Source of the DNA: Bacillota bacterium | Lineage (GTDB): Bacteria > Bacillota > Clostridia > Christensenellales > Aristaeellaceae | NCBI GenBank assembly: GCA_023398575.1 | Contig: JAEWSC010000036.1 | Coordinates: 1 to 23,904 of the forward strand | Direction of reading: 5' to 3' | Length of the DNA stretch: 23,904 nt | In this document: piece after piece, positions 7,232-15,315 of the stretch | Numbering within the stretch: the stretch's first letter is position 1 | Layout: every line of letters starts with the position of its first letter | Position numbers and translations under genes: made by a program | The notes under the pieces: model-generated | What the model saw: the letters and a program-made list of their open reading frames with translations, nothing else | Told to the model about the DNA's origin: nothing | Databases searched by the model: none

Positions 7232-7846
7232 ATGAACGAAAACGTGAAAGAAAAAAAACAGAAATTGGCCACCTGTTATCATTGTAGTAGTAGAGGGCTA
7301 ATGTATATAGTAGGGGATGCCACAAGTAACTGGAACGATTATGATGAAGATGATGTGGTTGTTTATTGGCGAGAAAAGCAATGGATTATGTTGCAATGCC
7401 CTTCATGTGAAAATGTATCAGTGTATACAGAATATCAGGCGTTTGATACGCCACTAGATATTGAGTATGTTTATCCTCAAAACACATTTGAGGGATTCTA
7501 TTCGAAAAATAGATTGAGCAGCTATCATGTGCCCGAAAAAATACGATCTTCATTTGAATCCGCAATGAAAGTCAAGCATATTGACTCGCAATTATGTCTA
7601 GCTTCAATGAGAAAGACAATTGAACTTATATGCAAAGATCAAGGAGTTACAGGACGTTCATTAGAACAAATGGTGGAATCATTAGCCAAAAGTAAAAAAT
7701 GGCCAGAGACATATAATGAAATTTGCTCGATCATAAGGTATTACGGAAACATTGCGGTGCATGCCCACACCAATGAACATATACTGACTACCAGCAATGT
7801 AGACAAAATGATGGAATATCTGTACAAAATAATCGAATATATATAA
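7232..7846 (+). CDS. Zinc-ribbon protein with C-terminal DUF4145 domain
   Basis: 204 residues. The ATG at 7232 is preferred over the GTG at 7229 because AAGGAG (7219-7224) then has 7-base spacing. Two Cys pairs, CYHC (15-18) and CPSC (56-59), form a probable zinc ribbon. The C-terminal half (about 100-204: SQLCLASMRKTIELICKDQG, then IRYYGNIAVHAHT) matches the helical DUF4145 pattern, including the late GN.AVHA block. DUF4145 occurs as a stand-alone protein and as a C-terminal part of some restriction and defence proteins; a biochemical activity is not established. The gene is AT-rich, stands alone among decayed mobile sequence, and looks intact. A defence role is possible but is inferred only from location. 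Confidence 0.75.
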   Translation: MNENVKEKKQKLATCYHCSSRGLMYIVGDATSNWNDYDEDDVVVYWREKQWIMLQCPSCENVSVYTEYQAFDTPLDIEYVYPQNTFEGFYSKNRLSSYHVPEKIRSSFESAMKVKHIDSQLCLASMRKTIELICKDQGVTGRSLEQMVESLAKSKKWPETYNEICSIIRYYGNIAVHAHTNEHILTTSNVDKMMEYLYKIIEYI

Positions 7847-8057
7847 TGCCTAAACGGATCTCTAGCTTGAAATCTCAGATAAAACATAAGCAGCCAACTG
7901 CAAAAAATTTATAAACTAAAGCTATTATTTCCAAAAATAGACCATGGGAACTGTTTCTTCGGCTAGATGAATCTCTGACTTACTGTATCCCCGTTTTCTG
8001 CAAGCCAAATGAACTGTCCCCTTGGCCCCATAGTCACTTTTGCGGTAAAGAGGGACT
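7847..8057. other. Intergenic region without clear gene
   Basis: Nothing supportable. A 62-codon minus-strand frame (7925-8113) crosses this stretch, but it has no ribosome binding site and no recognisable motif, and it overlaps the insertion-sequence scrap. Confidence 0.4.
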
Positions 8058-8198
8058 AGCTGGCCCCAGAAAAGCGGACACGTAGAGTATGTACACGAGG
8101 GAGAAATCCGCAAGGGGATGGCTAAGTAAGTTTACACGGGAAGAGAAGATCGCAGTCAAGCCGGTGATAGAAGGCGGTCGAACGACACTTATATGGAA
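8058..8198 (+). pseudogene. IS3-family OrfA remnant with possible IS end
   Basis: TGGCCCCAGAAAAGCGGACA (from about 8061) looks like a terminal repeat of an IS3-type element. From about 8123 the plus strand reads SKFTREEKIAVKPVIEGGRT, closely resembling the first helix of an OrfA helix-turn-helix (typically SKYT..EKL.AVKRVIEGG). The ATG of MAK at 8118 is out of frame and the reading frame stops at TAA near 8195. Only the first about 25 codons remain. Confidence 0.45.
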
Positions 8199-8221
8199 AT
8201 AATCCATTTATGAGTCTCGCC

Positions 8222-9511
8222 TTAAGCATCCCATTTACGAGGGTGTTTTGGCAAGCAGCGCAACCCATATAGCAACGTCAACGCTGCGCATACAGTGCTC
8301 AACAAAAACAGCACACGCATGCTGCCTTGTCCCATCAAAGGTTGCATATACTTTTGAACAAGGCCACCCAGCATGGCCGAGGCATAGCCTACCAAACTTG
8401 CCAAAGCCGCCGTTACGCCAAGATACGTCGTTTTGCCGTCACTGGGGCTTACATCGTACTGCAGATTAAGGCTGGCCATGCCACCGGCTGCGCCGCCGAC
8501 GGCTGAAAGTGCCATCAACATCGGGGCTATGACTTTCGCGAACTCGCATGGAATAAAAAACCATCCCAGATTGCAAAAGGCTGTAATCGCCCCACCCAGT
8601 AAAACCACCACATGCCAGTATGTTTTATCCGCAACCCGGCCCCATAGAAAGATACCAAACACGCCAACCAGGGAGCATGCAATTCCGACGGCGGTAATGA
8701 AACTATGATTCAACTGCAGGTATTGCAATTGATACACCGATAAAAACGGACCAGAAAGGAAGCTGGTAAAGTATGAGAGGATTGTAAACACAAGCAACGG
8801 ACGATACGCATGATTTTTCAAGGGTGACAGGAGGTCCCTCCACTCCATGGTGATGGCAGGCTTGCTGGGAGGCTCGGCCATGGTGCACATCAATATCGCA
8901 TCCGCGATGGAAAGCACAGCGCAAAAGCCATATACAGTCACATACCCATAAATCGGCGTTCCCTTACCGGTGAAAAAGTCCAACTGCCGCGCCATGCCAT
9001 AGGAAATGAAAGCAGTTGCCAATGTCGCAATAATATCCTTGTATGCAAAATAGCGCCCTCGTCCCTTTTCTGGACCAAGCTGCATGACCCACTGATTGAG
9101 TCCGGGAGTCACAAACCCCGCAGCAAGAAAAGAAAACAGGTATAGTGCAAATACGAATGTCAGCCGGCTTCCATACCCATGAAACAAAAACGGTGCAAGA
9201 ACCGTAAAGCCCATGGAGAAGCGGAACGCAAAGCAAACAAGCACGATGGCCAGTTTTCTATATTTAAGCCGCTCAAACAAAAAGGGCGATACGAGCTGCA
9301 TCACGCAGCCCAGCGTCGGAATAGCGGTGATTTGCGCGATCAAAGCCGGTCCTGCCCCAAGATAAGTTAAAAAGCCCGCCAGAAAGTTTCCTGTTCCCAA
9401 AGAAAACATGGCCGCCGCGATAGCTCCCTGTACAAGCAAAACATGGCGGCTTTGGGCCATCTTAAACTCTGTAGGCGGATTGGTTGGAAAAAACAGCTCT
9501 TTTGTTTTCAT
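8222..9511 (-). CDS. MFS transporter
   Basis: 429 residues from the ATG at 9511 (MKTKELFFPTNPP). A TTG at 9529 would lie inside the -10 box and is rejected. About twelve hydrophobic segments are visible, starting with HVLLVQGAIAAAMFSLGTGN. The loop between TM2 and TM3 contains FERLKYRKLAI, the basic A-motif region of the major facilitator superfamily, and a second copy after TM8 reads WGRVADKTYW. Such proteins are inner-membrane symporters or exporters. The gene has its own promoter and is separated by several hairpins from the VOC-ending operon upstream, so it is an independent unit beside the sugar locus. Its substrate may be a sugar or breakdown product, but nothing in the sequence specifies it. 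Confidence 0.85.
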   Translation of the reverse strand: MKTKELFFPTNPPTEFKMAQSRHVLLVQGAIAAAMFSLGTGNFLAGFLTYLGAGPALIAQITAIPTLGCVMQLVSPFLFERLKYRKLAIVLVCFAFRFSMGFTVLAPFLFHGYGSRLTFVFALYLFSFLAAGFVTPGLNQWVMQLGPEKGRGRYFAYKDIIATLATAFISYGMARQLDFFTGKGTPIYGYVTVYGFCAVLSIADAILMCTMAEPPSKPAITMEWRDLLSPLKNHAYRPLLVFTILSYFTSFLSGPFLSVYQLQYLQLNHSFITAVGIACSLVGVFGIFLWGRVADKTYWHVVVLLGGAITAFCNLGWFFIPCEFAKVIAPMLMALSAVGGAAGGMASLNLQYDVSPSDGKTTYLGVTAALASLVGYASAMLGGLVQKYMQPLMGQGSMRVLFLLSTVCAALTLLYGLRCLPKHPRKWDA

Positions 9512-9527
9512 TTTATAAATACATCGC

Positions 9528-9555
9528 AATATATAGATTTACTTTTATATGTCAA
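9528..9555 (-). promoter_or_regulatory. Sigma-A promoter of the MFS gene
   Basis: On the minus strand TTGACA (9555-9550) and TATATT (9533-9528) are 16 bases apart. The start point would be near 9520, only about 10 bases before the ATG at 9511, and there is no Shine-Dalgarno sequence. The message may therefore be nearly leaderless. Confidence 0.65.
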
Positions 9556-9604
9556 CGTTTTTTTCGACACAGAACAATACAAATTAAAACCATCATGGAT
9601 GTAT

Positions 9605-9626
9605 CGGAAGGGCAGGCGCCCTTCCG
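9605..9626. repeat. Perfect 9-bp hairpin
   Basis: CGGAAGGGC (9605-9613) and GCCCTTCCG (9618-9626) flank the 4-base loop AGGC. No T tract follows on either strand. It is one of three strong stem-loops in the 240-base gap between the MFS gene and the VOC gene. Confidence 0.6.
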
Positions 9627-9689
9627 AATATAATCGCCTCATCCGGCACAGCCTAAGCGGTCGGGCCGCTTGCTGAACAAGCTTTCCTT

Positions 9690-9730
9690 ACACTTTTCAC
9701 CTGCGGGTATCGCCCACAGGTGAAAAGTGT
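9690..9730. repeat. Long 14-bp hairpin in operon-end gap
   Basis: ACACTTTTCACCTG (9690-9703) pairs perfectly with CAGGTGAAAAGTGT (9717-9730); inner GGG/CCC pairs close the loop further. The stem has no following T run. It could act as a transcript 3' end stabiliser or second-stage terminator for the minus-strand operon. Confidence 0.7.
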
Positions 9731-9732
9731 TG

Positions 9733-9764
9733 TGCCGGTAAAACGGAATCTCGTATTACCGGCA
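9733..9764 (-). terminator. Terminator-like hairpin after the VOC gene
   Basis: TGCCGGTAA (9733-9741) pairs with TTACCGGCA (9756-9764), five bases beyond the VOC stop. On the minus strand it is followed by CAACACTTTT, a poor T tract, then by the second hairpin at 9690-9730. Together they probably end the seven-gene operon. Confidence 0.6.
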
Positions 9765-9768
9765 GTGT

Positions 9769-10173
9769 TTATACCTCCTGGATGAACTCAATTTCCTCAC
9801 CGTCAAAGCCTACCACATAGGCAAACCACATGTTCACCTGCTGGGGAGTAGCCTCCACGATGTCTGCAAAGGTAGGCGGAAGCTTGGGCTTAGCCCCGGC
9901 CCTTACTGCCTGCTCATAGCTTTTCTGGATATCATCCGTGTTAATAGCCACATGCATCCATCGTCCCATGGTAGGCAGATCCTTATCCTTTTCCTCGAAT
10001 ACCTCTATGCAGCTGCCGTCGCCCATATCCAGCATATACACCCGCTGGTCCTTACCCCAGGTGTGCTTGATGGCAAAGCCCAGCCCCTCTTGATACAGGC
10101 GCACCGTTTCGTCAAAATGAGTAGACGACATGCCGATATGATGAACGCCATATGGTTTCTGATTCATATGCAC
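9769..10173 (-). CDS. VOC (glyoxalase/bleomycin-resistance fold) family protein
   Basis: 134 residues from GTG at 10173 (AAAGGGG 5 bases upstream); ATG at 10167 is the alternative. It is a single vicinal-oxygen-chelate domain with the four usual metal positions: the second His of VHHIGM, Glu in CIEVFEE, His in WMHVAIN and Glu in EEIEFIQ. The fold uses a divalent metal to act on adjacent oxygen atoms, as in lyases, isomerases and dioxygenases. It is the last gene of the ROK-to-VOC operon, with its ribosome binding site immediately after the stop of the MDR dehydrogenase. It is clearly paralogous to the VOC gene at 22834-23250 (shared HHIGM, GLGF, LDMG and GEEIEFI blocks). A role on a keto-sugar intermediate is inferred from the neighbours. 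Confidence 0.85.
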   Translation of the reverse strand: MHMNQKPYGVHHIGMSSTHFDETVRLYQEGLGFAIKHTWGKDQRVYMLDMGDGSCIEVFEEKDKDLPTMGRWMHVAINTDDIQKSYEQAVRAGAKPKLPPTFADIVEATPQQVNMWFAYVVGFDGEEIEFIQEV

Positions 10174-10186
10174 AATTGCCCCTTTC

Positions 10187-11170
10187 TCAAAAGTTACGCC
10201 AGTCCAGCATCATGCTGGTTGGCTTCATACGTGGGATGGATATCTCGCTGTAAACCTGGTTGCAATCCTTCGGGTCGCGAAGCTCGTACATGGCAGGCGG
10301 TACAATCATTTTACCGTCAGCGATCAATTGCATGGCGGTTTGAATGTGATAATAATTGCCGTGGGGCTCAAACTCCGTGCTCTTTTTGGGCAGATACCAT
10401 TCCCACCCACCATGCAAGCTTACATATGAATAGAACAAGTCATATAATAGGGTATGGGCATCCCAGTCACTGGTTTTGTGCCAGGGCACCCCCACCTGAA
10501 AGATATCACTGCCGGGCCGCATATACGGAATCGCATCGCGCAGCGCGAGTTCATTGCCGCTGCATTCCAGCATACCACCCGATTTCTTTGCAAGCTGCGG
10601 CCAGGCTGATAACCTTTCGCCGATGTTTGTAAGATTGGTTTCTGCAGCGATTATGCGGCGTTCCTTTGATGGGTCCACGGCATACACTTCAAAGCCCATG
10701 CAGGTGAGCACTTGGGCACACATCAGCCCGACCAATCCCAGCCCAGTCACAATGACCTTGTCCACAGGCTTTGCCCGCATGCGATAAATGGACGTCATTG
10801 ATACAGCGGCATAGCGCCCGAACAGCGCCTTTTCTGGCGGCACGCCCACGGGGACAAGCACTGTCTCATCCTGGTCCGCTTTCACAAAAAGGGTATGGTT
10901 TTCGCCGTGATAAAACAAATCGCCTACTTTGTATTTTAAGACGCCTTCTCCTACCTTTACAACCTTTGCGATAGAAGATGATCCGGTTTGCATGGGATAT
11001 TGCTCAGGCCGAAATTGCTGGGTAAACCCGCCTCGCTCGCTGCCGGTGGAGATCAGGGAAAGCAGGTTCTGGCCCAGAATTTGATTCGGTTTGAGTTCCT
11101 CATCCATGTCATGCTCCACAAGCGCTGCCTGTTCTTTTTGAATAAATGTAACGCGATAATCTTTCAGCAT
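10187..11170 (-). CDS. Medium-chain dehydrogenase/reductase (MDR), zinc-ligand-poor type
   Basis: 327 residues, start ATG with GAGG 7 bases upstream inside the end of the preceding gene. An N-terminal GroES-like barrel (about 1-120) precedes a Rossmann domain with GLGLVG (143-148) and an acidic residue after the second strand (YAVDPS, Asp165), suggesting preference for NAD(H). The site where zinc alcohol dehydrogenases carry the catalytic Cys (GxCxTD/H) reads STGSERGG, the form seen in MDR proteins that lack this ligand. It is embedded between the ThuA-like and VOC genes with overlapping regulatory sequence. Probable role: oxidising or reducing a sugar hydroxyl or carbonyl in the same pathway as the Gfo/Idh/MocA enzyme. 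The exact substrate is unknown. Confidence 0.8.
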   Translation of the reverse strand: MLKDYRVTFIQKEQAALVEHDMDEELKPNQILGQNLLSLISTGSERGGFTQQFRPEQYPMQTGSSSIAKVVKVGEGVLKYKVGDLFYHGENHTLFVKADQDETVLVPVGVPPEKALFGRYAAVSMTSIYRMRAKPVDKVIVTGLGLVGLMCAQVLTCMGFEVYAVDPSKERRIIAAETNLTNIGERLSAWPQLAKKSGGMLECSGNELALRDAIPYMRPGSDIFQVGVPWHKTSDWDAHTLLYDLFYSYVSLHGGWEWYLPKKSTEFEPHGNYYHIQTAMQLIADGKMIVPPAMYELRDPKDCNQVYSEISIPRMKPTSMMLDWRNF

Positions 11171-11172
11171 AC

Positions 11173-12000
11173 TTACGCCTCGACCTTATATAATGGGATA
11201 TTTCCGCGAAAGTTTTGGGTCATCGTAACCTCTCCGGTGGCAATCCACTCGCAGGCGCGCACGAACATGATGCGGTGATTCAGCGGCATCCAGGCAATCA
11301 TGGTGTTTTCACCTAAGCCGTGGCCCGTGTAATAGGGCCACACATGTCCAAGGCCCTGGTTGTAGGTGCGTCCTTTTTCAAAGCGGCCGGTAATGGCAAT
11401 TGGCTCTTCCTGCCCGGTGCCTGCCTGTCCGTGTCGAGAGATGACAGCAGGGTCCGAAAAGGCCGTAGCCAACACCTCAAAAGGCACATTGTGAGGATTT
11501 TCCATAGTGCAGAACACTTCATCCCGCGTGTCAAAATCGGATAGCCCCTGCATGATGGGGTGGGTAGGCTGCTTCACGCTGATATGAAAATTCCCGAAAT
11601 CGCCATGGCTGGTTTTTTCACGCCATACAAAGCCTGCCATGCGCTCAAAGCCTTCCCAAGGGGCCATACCCGCAGCCGGCCAGTAGCAGGGGTGGTCGCC
11701 ATGCATCAGCAAAAAACCGGCGCCCCCCGCGACCGCGTCCTCCAGCTGTTTCTGTTCCGAAGGAACATTGAAGCGCCAGTTGCCGCAGTTGAAAATAAAC
11801 GCGTCCGCCTCAGTGATTTTACCTGATTGAAAATAATCATCAAAACCGATATCGCCAAGATTTGGTCCGTCGCAGACCATCAACACATCAAAGCAGCCGG
11901 CAGCGTTTAAGAGTGCAAGTGCCCCACGGGCGATGCGGTGCACATCATGGCCGCCCATATGTACATCACCCAGTAGATAATGGAGCCTGATCTTTTTCAT
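11173..12000 (-). CDS. ThuA-like domain protein
   Basis: 275 residues from ATG at 12000 (MKKIRLHYLLGDVHMGGHDV), with AAAGG about 10 bases upstream; the longer frame to 12054 would overlap the preceding gene and lacks a better site. The ThuA fold is a class-I glutamine-amidotransferase-like flavodoxin fold. Visible blocks are the first strand with the GGHD turn, FNCGNWRF after the third strand, and GAGFLLMHGDHPCYWP in the position of the nucleophile elbow. It also has the late RTYNQGLGHVWPYYTGH block (compare the family's GRVFYTxLGH). ThuA was first described next to ThuB, a Gfo/Idh/MocA enzyme, in trehalose use through 3-keto sugars, and here too it directly follows a Gfo/Idh/MocA gene (32-base gap). 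A role in cleaving or converting a keto-glycoside is inferred. Confidence 0.8.
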   Translation of the reverse strand: MKKIRLHYLLGDVHMGGHDVHRIARGALALLNAAGCFDVLMVCDGPNLGDIGFDDYFQSGKITEADAFIFNCGNWRFNVPSEQKQLEDAVAGGAGFLLMHGDHPCYWPAAGMAPWEGFERMAGFVWREKTSHGDFGNFHISVKQPTHPIMQGLSDFDTRDEVFCTMENPHNVPFEVLATAFSDPAVISRHGQAGTGQEEPIAITGRFEKGRTYNQGLGHVWPYYTGHGLGENTMIAWMPLNHRIMFVRACEWIATGEVTMTQNFRGNIPLYKVEA

Positions 12001-12032
12001 AACACAACGCCTTTCTTCCCTGCGACTTTTCA

Positions 12033-12896
12033 TCAGCGGAGTATGGAAATCCATTCATCCGGATGCTTGCGGGCTATTTTTGCCGTTTCAATCAGAGAGA
12101 TGATCTCCAACGTTTCCTCTTTTGCAACCGGCGGGATACCGCTCACAAAAAAGTCCAGAATGACTTTCATCAGGTTTTCGTAAAAGTTGCTGTCGTCGCT
12201 GTGCAGTCGCCGTCCTGCTTCCCCATCGCTGACCATGAAATTGAATTCCGCCCAAGGTTGGGGCGTTTGTGTAAAGCTGGCCAACCGCCCATCGCCATAA
12301 TCCAAGGTCAATTGTGTTACCGCGTTGCCAACCGCAAAGGCTTTCATCCGTTTGACGCCCGTGCCCATGATGGCAATTATCGGCTCCAATTGGTGAACGG
12401 CATAATTCTCCAGGCTGTGGGGGCCAACAGTGGACATAAAGCGTGTTGGCTCCGTACACGCATGAAGGTAATCGATCACATGCTGGCAATAGCGCTGGGC
12501 GGAAGAACTGAATACAGGCGTGCTATGGGCCTCAGCGATGTCAAACAGCTCTTTCGCCGCTTTCAGGTTGTGGGCAAAGGTCTTGTCCACATACACGGGC
12601 TTGCCAGATGCAAGAGGCAGGGGACAGACGATTTCATGAAACCTGGCATCATCCGCCGCAATGACCATTACAGCATCCACGCTGTTGAGCAGTTCATGCA
12701 CGGTGGATGCACAAACAACGTTTTGCTCTTTGCACCACTGACTGCTTGTCATCCCGTCTGGCGCATCTATCAAGCCAAAGGCGGCTGTCACCTGCGCGTC
12801 GTATCCATATTTCTCGATAGTCTGGCGCAGGAACGCAGGATAGTTGTCAGCGTGCCAGTTATGAAGATAATAGTCTACAAAGCCAATTTTAAGCAT
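12033..12896 (-). CDS. Gfo/Idh/MocA family oxidoreductase
   Basis: 287 residues from ATG at 12896, chosen because AAAGGAG lies 4 bases upstream and the family sequence begins at MLKIGFVDYY; the start overlaps the GH9 stop by 8 bases, implying translational coupling. The Rossmann half runs to about residue 110, with VDAVMVIAADDARFH and the signature GKPVYVDKTFAHN containing the catalytic Lys105. The C-terminal half is the shorter alpha/beta domain. The N-terminal strand lacks a clean GxGxxG (it has VDYYLHN), so cofactor binding is atypical. Family members use NAD(P) to oxidise sugar hydroxyls, often at C3. It is somewhat short against the usual 330-380. Followed by ThuA, as in thuAB loci. Confidence 0.83.
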   Translation of the reverse strand: MLKIGFVDYYLHNWHADNYPAFLRQTIEKYGYDAQVTAAFGLIDAPDGMTSSQWCKEQNVVCASTVHELLNSVDAVMVIAADDARFHEIVCPLPLASGKPVYVDKTFAHNLKAAKELFDIAEAHSTPVFSSSAQRYCQHVIDYLHACTEPTRFMSTVGPHSLENYAVHQLEPIIAIMGTGVKRMKAFAVGNAVTQLTLDYGDGRLASFTQTPQPWAEFNFMVSDGEAGRRLHSDDSNFYENLMKVILDFFVSGIPPVAKEETLEIISLIETAKIARKHPDEWISILR

Positions 12897-15297
12897 TTTG
12901 CTCCTTTGCAAGCTCGGCCACCAGTGTGAACCATTTGCCCGCCACGGTGAGCCACGCTTCTTTGTAGGTCGCATTGTTTGCCTGGGGCCAGTAGGGAACG
13001 TCCCCATTATCCCTGGTTTGAATCCCTACAGGCAGCTGTCCTGTCATGGAACCCGGCAGAAAAACAGCCTGTTCAGGGTAGTTGTGCCCTTCCCCATACA
13101 TGAGTGACTGGCAGAAGGGATTCTTGCCTACCACCCAGTACAATTGCTCCAAGGCAATGTTCTTGAGATGCTCATCTTCTAAAACATTTGCGCAGATGGC
13201 AGCTGCTTTGCCGGAAGAAAGGTGCACCGCAGAATTTCCCCTAAAGGAAAACCACACTGGGAACCTGCGAACCCGGTGCTCATTATCCAGAGGGATGCCT
13301 TGCTTCCATTGATCCACATATCCCTTTTCCACAGCTGCTCCGGCCTGCAAATGCTGTCGGGTCATGCTTTCGTTATCGCTGCCCTCGCCAACGTGATATA
13401 CGCCGCTTGGCAGCATGCCAAAGGGTTCGCTGTATGCCATGATCTGTTTGATATATCCTCCGAATAGCCGCACAGATTCCATCCATTTAGTTTTGTCTGG
13501 GTGATCCGGCTGTGTCCTAATCAAAAGCTGCAAAGCCTGCATAAACACCGCATCTCTGGATTGATGGGTATAGTGCTGTATAACGCGGTGGTCCTTATCT
13601 CGGTAAAAGAATCCCCGCAGGCCGTCTTTTCCCACGGGCATTACACGCTGGCAGGAAAGCGTGTACCCGATGGCTTCTGCGGCCTTTTGGGCGTATGCTT
13701 CCTCCCCCGTTAATTGAAAAAGCAAGCTGGCGGTCCAACTCATGGTAGCCATATATTGGGCGGGTGAGGTGTTTAGGCTGTGTTCCCACTGGATGGGCTG
13801 CTCCGAAAAGCCCTGCCGTTGGAATTTTTCAAAAGCGAAGTTGAGATCCTGCCTGGCGCAATCCGTCAATCGGTTGAACAAAGGCTCGTCGTCATCAAGC
13901 ACCATGGCCGCTTTGGCATAATAGCCCGCGTAGAGTAGATTATCAAACGAATTGTCGTGTACCCGGGCAGGCCTATCGTCAAAGGTGCCGATATACCCAT
14001 CGCTCCAGTGGACGATACCGGCACTACTTGCGTAAAAGCCATCCGAAAAGCGGCACTTCAAAAGAAAATCCAGGCCCCAGCGGGCTTCTTCTTCCAAACG
14101 CAGGGCAAGCTGTTTATCGCTTTTTCGGGCTTCCTCTGTCATTTCAAGCAGAGCAAACACCACATCCCCCGTTTGCAGCGTCTGCTGGGACAAATCTCCC
14201 GCATCGTGCCAGCCGCCGCAATAAGCCAGGGTTTTTCCGTCGTGATGGGCCACAATGTCTCCATGACAGCTTAAGTGCATGCCATTAACCGGCGTGCCGC
14301 AGCGTTCGCAGAATACAAAGTTAAGTGCCTTCCACACGCTGTTGCCCCAAATGCCTTCTCCTACCGGAAAGGGCTTAGTACAGCTTTTGCCGCATACAAT
14401 CTCATAATGACCGGGCTCTTGCAGGAGACTAAAGTCGAGCACATCAAAGCTGCCGTCGGAAGTGATTTTCCGTTTAGCCTGCCCCGCAAAAGCGGTACCC
14501 CCATCAACGCGCTTCACTTGAAAAAACGGCGGATTTTCGTTGCTTGACCGCATGATGGCAGTCTTTGCACCCTTTGCTTCATATCCGCTCATGCTGTAGG
14601 CGATTTTTCCCGCTGCCGGTTCCCAGCCATAGGCAAGCTCCGGCTCCTGAACGTTCTCCAGATATATTTCACCAATATCAAACCGCCAGGTTTCGCCCAT
14701 GGTGCGCTCCCGGCCAAAGACGGCGCGCTCAAAGCACAAGCTTGTGATTTTATCCCTGGGCAGTTCCGGAATTTCCAGAAAGCACTCGTTCCACTTGCCG
14801 TTGATAAGGTTGATTTCATGACGGCCTTCCCGGTTATAGGAATCGGGAATCTTGACCTCTCCGTCGTTTTGATACAGCAGGTCGATATTCACCGCGTAAA
14901 CACCGGGACAGTCGGGATAGATGAAAAAGCGGATGCGGTTGTATTCACGCAGATCCATCCCACCCACCTGGAAGATGGCAAGCTGGCGGAAAAAGGGCGT
15001 GTAATCCCCTTCCGGATTTTCTTCAGGCCAGCAATCCCAAGAAGTGGGTGCTTCCATGCGCATGCTGATGTTGCCGGCCGGGGTTATACGCCCCGTATGG
15101 CTCAATTTACCTGGGCCCGCGCTCATCCAGCCTTCGCCGCTTTTCATGTCGCACAGCACGGTTTGTTTTGCAATCGTCTTGGAAAGCCCGATCTGCTCCA
15201 GGGAATTTTCAAGATCTAGTGGCAGCGCTTTGTGTAGATACCCCGTATCCTCAATCTGTTTGCGCAAATACTCATCAACGGCAAAAGGTGTTTTCAT
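12889..15297 (-). CDS. Glycoside hydrolase family 9, cytoplasmic, with N-terminal beta domain
   Basis: 802 residues, ATG with AAAGGAG 6 bases upstream. There is no signal peptide or membrane segment, so it should work on imported oligosaccharides. Residues about 45-215 resemble a carbohydrate-binding jelly roll. Residues 235-315 are the Ig-like CelD_N domain that precedes many GH9 cores (GYEAKGAKTA to KPFPVGEG). The (alpha/alpha)6 core runs from about 318 (WKALNFVFCERCGTP) to the end. GGWHDAGD (361-368) holds the two Asp used as base and water activator. Glu780 in NNATYKEAWLT occupies the position expected for the general acid, and VVGKNPF with the DNGDVPYW block is typical. GH9 includes endoglucanases, exo-glucosidases and intracellular exo-beta-glucosaminidases. 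Because the next genes are NagB-like and ROK, the last activity is attractive, but this is inference. Confidence 0.92.
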   Translation of the reverse strand: MKTPFAVDEYLRKQIEDTGYLHKALPLDLENSLEQIGLSKTIAKQTVLCDMKSGEGWMSAGPGKLSHTGRITPAGNISMRMEAPTSWDCWPEENPEGDYTPFFRQLAIFQVGGMDLREYNRIRFFIYPDCPGVYAVNIDLLYQNDGEVKIPDSYNREGRHEINLINGKWNECFLEIPELPRDKITSLCFERAVFGRERTMGETWRFDIGEIYLENVQEPELAYGWEPAAGKIAYSMSGYEAKGAKTAIMRSSNENPPFFQVKRVDGGTAFAGQAKRKITSDGSFDVLDFSLLQEPGHYEIVCGKSCTKPFPVGEGIWGNSVWKALNFVFCERCGTPVNGMHLSCHGDIVAHHDGKTLAYCGGWHDAGDLSQQTLQTGDVVFALLEMTEEARKSDKQLALRLEEEARWGLDFLLKCRFSDGFYASSAGIVHWSDGYIGTFDDRPARVHDNSFDNLLYAGYYAKAAMVLDDDEPLFNRLTDCARQDLNFAFEKFQRQGFSEQPIQWEHSLNTSPAQYMATMSWTASLLFQLTGEEAYAQKAAEAIGYTLSCQRVMPVGKDGLRGFFYRDKDHRVIQHYTHQSRDAVFMQALQLLIRTQPDHPDKTKWMESVRLFGGYIKQIMAYSEPFGMLPSGVYHVGEGSDNESMTRQHLQAGAAVEKGYVDQWKQGIPLDNEHRVRRFPVWFSFRGNSAVHLSSGKAAAICANVLEDEHLKNIALEQLYWVVGKNPFCQSLMYGEGHNYPEQAVFLPGSMTGQLPVGIQTRDNGDVPYWPQANNATYKEAWLTVAGKWFTLVAELAKEQNA

Positions 15298-15315
15298 ATA
15301 ATGCTCCTTTAATGC

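Noticed and set aside
7925..8113. 62-codon minus-strand frame as a gene
   Set aside because: No motif, no ribosome binding site, and it overlaps the apparent end of an IS3 remnant on the other strand.
9952..10632. Plus-strand frame of 226 codons across the VOC and MDR genes
   Set aside because: Antisense to two clear family members; composition (Cys, His and Ser rich) is typical of a shadow frame.
12063..12929. Long plus-strand frame of 288 codons opposite the Gfo/Idh/MocA gene
   Set aside because: It is the antisense shadow of a well-supported gene, with no start site or recognisable domain.
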